This document shows positions 19,201 to 21,527 of a stretch of 21,527 nt of DNA, in pieces. The translations under genes and the position numbers were made by a program. The stretch is from Plakobranchus ocellatus. Taxonomy: Eukaryota > Mollusca > Gastropoda > Plakobranchidae. Numbering within the stretch: the first letter of the stretch is position 1; the number at the start of each line of letters is the position of its first letter. A model generated the notes under the pieces. That model saw only the letters and a list, made by a program, of their open reading frames with translations. It was not told the DNA's origin and made no database searches. The stretch covers positions 1,063,770-1,085,296 of the forward strand of contig BLXT01004491.1 in assembly GCA_019648995.1 (NCBI GenBank), given 5' to 3'.

Positions 19201-21231
19201 TTTGGATCTTTCCAAATGATTTTGAATGATTCAAACTTCTAACTCATTTGAACTGGTCTTAAGATATGGTTCTATCATAATAAAAAGTGTGAACAGTACC
19301 TAAATCTAAAAACTCGTCTATCTTCAGATTAAGTTGTTGATAGATGTGCTGTTCAGCATCACTTCTTGCATCCTGTCAAAGGACAAATACACACACAGAC
19401 AAAAATTATCTGAAACATCTGACAAAATAAAATTCAAGCACATACAAATGGGGTGTAGGACGTTTTGTTTATAATAAAATCCTGAACAAGGAAAGTCAAT
19501 GGATGGAAAGTGTTATTGTTCTTTGAAAAAAATAAAAGAATTTATAACATCCCATGCATTTCTCTGATAGACAAGAGCAGAGCAAAACTCAATTCCTGAT
19601 CAAGTCTTGATGGCAGAAGCTGGTCTGTTATTAGGCTGACATCCCATTCTAAATTCTATACTTTAAATGGCTTGAGGACATTAGAATAGAAATCAGGACT
19701 TAATGAACAAAATCCATTCTATCTCACTTCAAAACTTTTGGCTAGATGATTATTGAAGAATTAAAGAGGCACAAGTGCAGATTTCAATCCTTACCTTGAA
19801 CATAGCTGACCCGTGGAGTCTAGCTATGTGCACACTATCCTTTTGAGCACTGAAAATAAACATTTAAGTTCTACAATTACTGCATGTCTTTACACAAGAG
19901 ATATATCTGGGCTTGCTTCATACAAAAGTCAAGATATATACTGAAATCTGAAGAAGTTAAAGTTTAAGATACTGTCCCTCTAGTAAGTAGGTATATGAGA
20001 TTACAATCAGCACATTGTCATTAACTTAAAGGAGCGGTAAAATAGAACTACACTTTTCATTTTTATTAGCAGTGATTTGAATAGTTCTTTCCAACATATG
20101 AACTTTTTTATGATGAAATCAAGGATCTATGCTCGACTGTACAAGTAGAAAAAAAAATTGTTTTATCAAATTTGGAACAAATGCAAAGCAAAGAAGGTTT
20201 TTTTTCATCTTTGTACTCACCCAGTAATGCTGGAGATGTATTCTTCCAAATATTCACAAGATTTCTCTAAGTAGTTCATATTTATAGAAATTTGGATAAG
20301 CTGTGGTAAGAAAAGATTTTAAAGAAAAATAAGGTGAGAACATATGTTGGAGTAAAATATCACCATCACATAGATAAATCATATATCACTTTATTCAATC
20401 CGCAGTTGCAGACCAAGATCTATCACGTGAATAACATCTTTTACAAGAATAGAGAAGATTTTAAAAACTTTGTTACTTCTACTACATGAATCTCCGAGAT
20501 AATCTGGAACCAATTATTATTTCACACTTGAATGTTTAAAAGCTCTCAAAACAATAATGAGTCTCATGTATGTGTATATATATATTTTAGTTTTTTTTCT
20601 TTTTTAATAACTGAAATAAACTTTTGGCAAAATGAAAGATGGCTTATGCTTTGCGATTATCTGAAATCATATTTTCCGATGAATTTTTTTGTATAAGCAG
20701 AAGATGACAAAATGGTGTGGAGAGAAAAGCAGAGTCTGTTCACACAAACCTGTAACAAGCTTAACTTTGGCTTTTTAATGAGATTAGACAGGCAGCCACC
20801 TAGAGTTTTCATCAGCAGTTGATTGGCCGATTTGCGAATCATATCGTCAATCTCTGTGTGGCTGAAAATAAGAAACCAATTCTCATTCAGATACAAGAAG
20901 TTTTGGCAGCTTTGAACAGAAAGCTCTGTTGTTTTCAAAGCTACAAATGGTGAGTAATCAATCAGCTTTCAGAATTAAGGAGACGAAATATTTGTTAATT
21001 TTTACCATAGAAGCAATATTTTTCCTTACACATGCTCATACACAATCTTTAGATTACTTCTTCTCTCCTTCTTTAAGAGAGACCGAAAAAGATGACACCA
21101 AAAGACTACATACATTATTACCTTAAATGCAGATCAGCTGAGAATTTTAAACATGCGTTGATGTACTCTTTCACTTGAACAAACACACTCGGCACAAACT
21201 GGGAAAACGGAATCTGCCTGGGGTATTCAGA
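10124..21231 (-). CDS. EXOC6: Exocyst complex component Sec15 (EXOC6/6B), 3' ten exons (partial gene)
   Basis: Ten exons join into 330 residues plus TGA: 21231-21122, 20861-20750, 20300-20221, 19849-19795, 19372-19300, 18294-18188, 12285-12144, 11512-11439, 11072-10960 and 10250-10124. All nine introns are GT-AG and every phase is compatible. Landmarks in order are FSQFVPSVFVQVKEYINACL, LEKSCEYLEEYI, KIDEFLDLASYDWVMLESKG, GKVAKTACMSACQH, GALQQFNLDV, ASEPVP, LRQILDLFINWDWSVYLADY and the basic tail KNERDKKKLIDTVLKQL, all strongly matching animal Sec15 as I know it. Full-length Sec15 is about 770-820 residues, so roughly the last 40% is present. This is the helical C-terminal domain that binds Rab11-GTP, and through it the exocyst tethers recycling and secretory vesicles to the plasma membrane. 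The Asn of QQFNLD (residue 219 of this partial) appears to be the conserved Asn reported to matter for Rab11 binding; I could not verify numbering. No frameshift or stop interrupts the copy, so it looks functional. EXOC6 versus EXOC6B cannot be decided, and an invertebrate would have one Sec15. Confidence 0.96.
10562..10580. other. Assembly gap (19 N)
   Basis: Nineteen N lie in the last Sec15 intron, between a T run ending in GG and a segment starting GGG. The true length and content are unknown. Flanking exons are intact, so the coding sequence is not affected. Confidence 0.98.
10960..11072 (-). CDS. EXOC6: Sec15 exon i
   Basis: Residues 252-288 plus two bases (ILDLFINWDWSVYLADYGKQ then QSRYLRVPRATAVSMLE). 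The acceptor is CTCTGCAG and the donor is GTAAGT, leaving phase 2 (AA|G). It matches Sec15 LLDLF..WDWS.YLADYG....KYLRV....A...LEK. Confidence 0.97.
11439..11512 (-). CDS. EXOC6: Sec15 exon h
   Basis: Residues 227-251 (a split Gln, then FAASEPVPDSNDGTLQMAFS and DLRQ). The acceptor is TTTCTCAG and the donor is GTAATC in phase 0. It matches Sec15 CE.FA.S.PVP.....TLQ.AF.DLRQ. Confidence 0.97.
12144..12285 (-). CDS. EXOC6: Sec15 exon g
   Basis: Residues 180-226 plus one base (GKVAKTACMSACQHIAVKLK, ALLEDNEIRQLSMGALQQFN, LDVMQCE). The acceptor is GTTCAG and the donor is GTAAGT, leaving phase 1 (C|AA). This is the most conserved block, including the GALQQFNLDV helix thought to face Rab11. Confidence 0.97.
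13086..13466. repeat. 66-bp minisatellite, about 5.8 copies
   Basis: The consensus unit contains GGTAACAATTGTGATAGATTGGCAATTATCTTCATCTC split by small variants, followed by AAAGGAGTAAGAGATGG. Copies repeat every 66 bases, with the first copies more diverged (one with a shortened GGCAATCATC joint). Because 66 is divisible by three, the - strand shows a long open frame of 22-residue repeats (EMKIIANLSQLLPFTFSISY plus two residues). I take this as a by-product, since it is inside an intron and has no start or splice context. Confidence 0.9.
14553..14576. repeat. (AT)n microsatellite
   Basis: About 12 uninterrupted AT units in the large Sec15 intron, flanked by AGACAG on one side and CTATGA on the other. 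Confidence 0.92.
16972..16998. repeat. (AAAT)n microsatellite
   Basis: A tract of AAAT units with one imperfect unit in the large Sec15 intron. Confidence 0.85.
17786..17818. repeat. Compound (TA)n/(CA)n/(T)n simple repeat
   Basis: TATATATATACACACATATATATAT followed by a T run, at the right end of the large intron about 370 bases from the next exon. Confidence 0.8.
18188..18294 (-). CDS. EXOC6: Sec15 exon f
   Basis: Residues 144-179 (a split Ala, then SYDWVMLESKGQASSYLMDL and IAFLQSTFMSFTNLP). The acceptor follows a pyrimidine-rich tract and reads GGCGCAG; the donor is GTGAGT in phase 0. It matches Sec15 YDW....G.AS.YL.DLI.FL.STF..FT.LP. Confidence 0.96.
19300..19372 (-). CDS. EXOC6: Sec15 exon e
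   Basis: Residues 120-143 plus one base (DARSDAEQHIYQQLNLKIDE then FLDL). The acceptor is CCTTTGACAG and the donor is GTACTG, leaving phase 1 (G|CC). It matches Sec15 DAR.AAE..IY..LN.KIDEFL.LA. Confidence 0.95.
19795..19849 (-). CDS. EXOC6: Sec15 exon d
   Basis: A 55-base exon, residues 101-119 (GAQKDSVHIARLHGSAMFK). The acceptor is TTTATTTTCAG and the donor is GTAAGG; it ends in phase 0. This is the least conserved exon, as expected for the variable loop before DAR..AE, and its identity rests on position and exact phase as much as on similarity. Confidence 0.88.
20221..20300 (-). CDS. EXOC6: Sec15 exon c
   Basis: Residues 75-100 plus two bases (LIQISINMNYLEKSCEYLEE then YISSIT). The acceptor is TTCTTACCACAG and the donor is GTGAGT, leaving phase 2 (GG|T). 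The LEKSC.YLEE motif is typical of Sec15. Confidence 0.95.
20750..20861 (-). CDS. EXOC6: Sec15 exon b
   Basis: Residues 38-74 (HTEIDDMIRKSANQLLMKTL then GGCLSNLIKKPKLSLLQ). The acceptor is TTTCTTATTTTCAG and the donor is GTTTGT, a weaker but acceptable donor; the exon ends in phase 0. EIDDM.RKS.N.LL..TL.GCL is a well conserved Sec15 stretch. Confidence 0.95.
21122..21231 (-). CDS. EXOC6: Sec15 exon a (first in window)
   Basis: Residues 1-37 of the partial protein (SEYPRQIPFSQFVPSVFVQV, KEYINACLKFSADLHL and a split Ser). The acceptor is TTTTTTGTCAACAG and the donor is GTAATA, leaving phase 2 (AG|C). It matches the Sec15 segment F.FP..FPFS.MVP.VY.QVKEFI.ACLKFS.DLHLS. Earlier exons lie beyond the right edge. 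Confidence 0.94.
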
Positions 21232-21507
21232 CTGTTGACAAAAAATATGACACCTTCATTGACATAGGAATAAACAACCACTTAGAATTGAAATATGAAA
21301 ATAATGAATTTTTCTATTGGTGTTTGTGGACATTCCTGCATACGAACTTTGCTTTTTTTTTTTTTTTAGAGGACAACCAATTGTGGCAACAGAAAGAAAC
21401 TTCTGATTTTAGCGTCCTAGGGAGAACTAAATGCCTTGCTATTTACAACTTCCATATTTAGTGAGGCTATCTGATTCCTGTCAGGCATGAAACATCTGCT
21501 TCCCAAT
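21232..21507 (-). other. 3' end of the next Sec15 intron
   Basis: This stretch lies upstream of the first Sec15 exon in the window. It contains the acceptor and a poly-T/poly-A tract at about 21352-21368 and shows no further exon. Confidence 0.7.
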
Positions 21508-21527
21508 CCCCCCCCCCCCCCCCCCCC
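21508..21527. repeat. Poly-C run at the window edge
   Basis: Twenty C in a row run to the last base. It may be a genuine simple repeat, a contig end or a sequencing artefact. The window gives no way to tell which. Confidence 0.9.

Noticed and set aside
1..21527. CRISPR array, bacterial operon or phage-like defence system
   Set aside because: No spacer-repeat pattern, no prokaryotic gene layout; the genes are split by introns and belong to animal families.

Overview
The window looks like nuclear DNA of an intron-rich animal. It is AT-rich, genes are split by GT-AG introns, there are many A/T homopolymers and simple repeats, and there is no operon structure or ribosome-binding-site layout. The recognisable proteins are animal housekeeping genes. 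I think an invertebrate, possibly a lophotrochozoan such as a mollusc, is most likely, but the sequence alone does not fix the phylum.

Left edge (1-461, + strand): the end of an intron and then the last coding exon of a gene whose C-terminus matches tRNA-His guanylyltransferase (THG1L), ending in DIIGKQFWEDNPHIL plus four residues.

Middle (462-9228): about 8.8 kb with no convincing gene. It holds the THG1L 3' region and several mobile-element relics: a degenerate 'GGGACCGTTCA' element with G-rich blocks at about 906-1105, an acidic transposon-like ORF relic broken at a perfect 13-bp hairpin at about 1642-1850, a pogo/Tigger-like end at 3765-3895, and a 369-bp PIF/Harbinger-type MITE at 6065-6433 with long terminal inverted repeats and TTA duplications. 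Small tandem repeats lie at 2662-2730 and 7951-8054.

Unknown 3' coding exons (9229-9638, - strand): a coding-like terminal exon and a possible short exon before it. I do not recognise the protein.

Right half (10124-21231, - strand): the 3' part of the exocyst subunit Sec15 (EXOC6/EXOC6B). Ten consecutive exons can be joined with correct phases and canonical splice sites into 330 residues plus stop. This is the C-terminal Sec15 domain, which binds Rab11-GTP and lets the exocyst tether recycling and secretory vesicles to the plasma membrane. One intron is 5.9 kb and carries a 66-bp minisatellite and an (AT)n tract; another contains a 19-N assembly gap. The 5' half of the gene lies beyond the right edge, where the window ends in a run of 20 C.

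THG1L and Sec15 are convergent. They share no pathway, so the arrangement is probably neighbourhood only. I found no clearly new biological system. The items most worth checking are the unidentified exons just downstream of Sec15, the MITE with its retained transposase start, and the hairpin-disrupted transposon relic.
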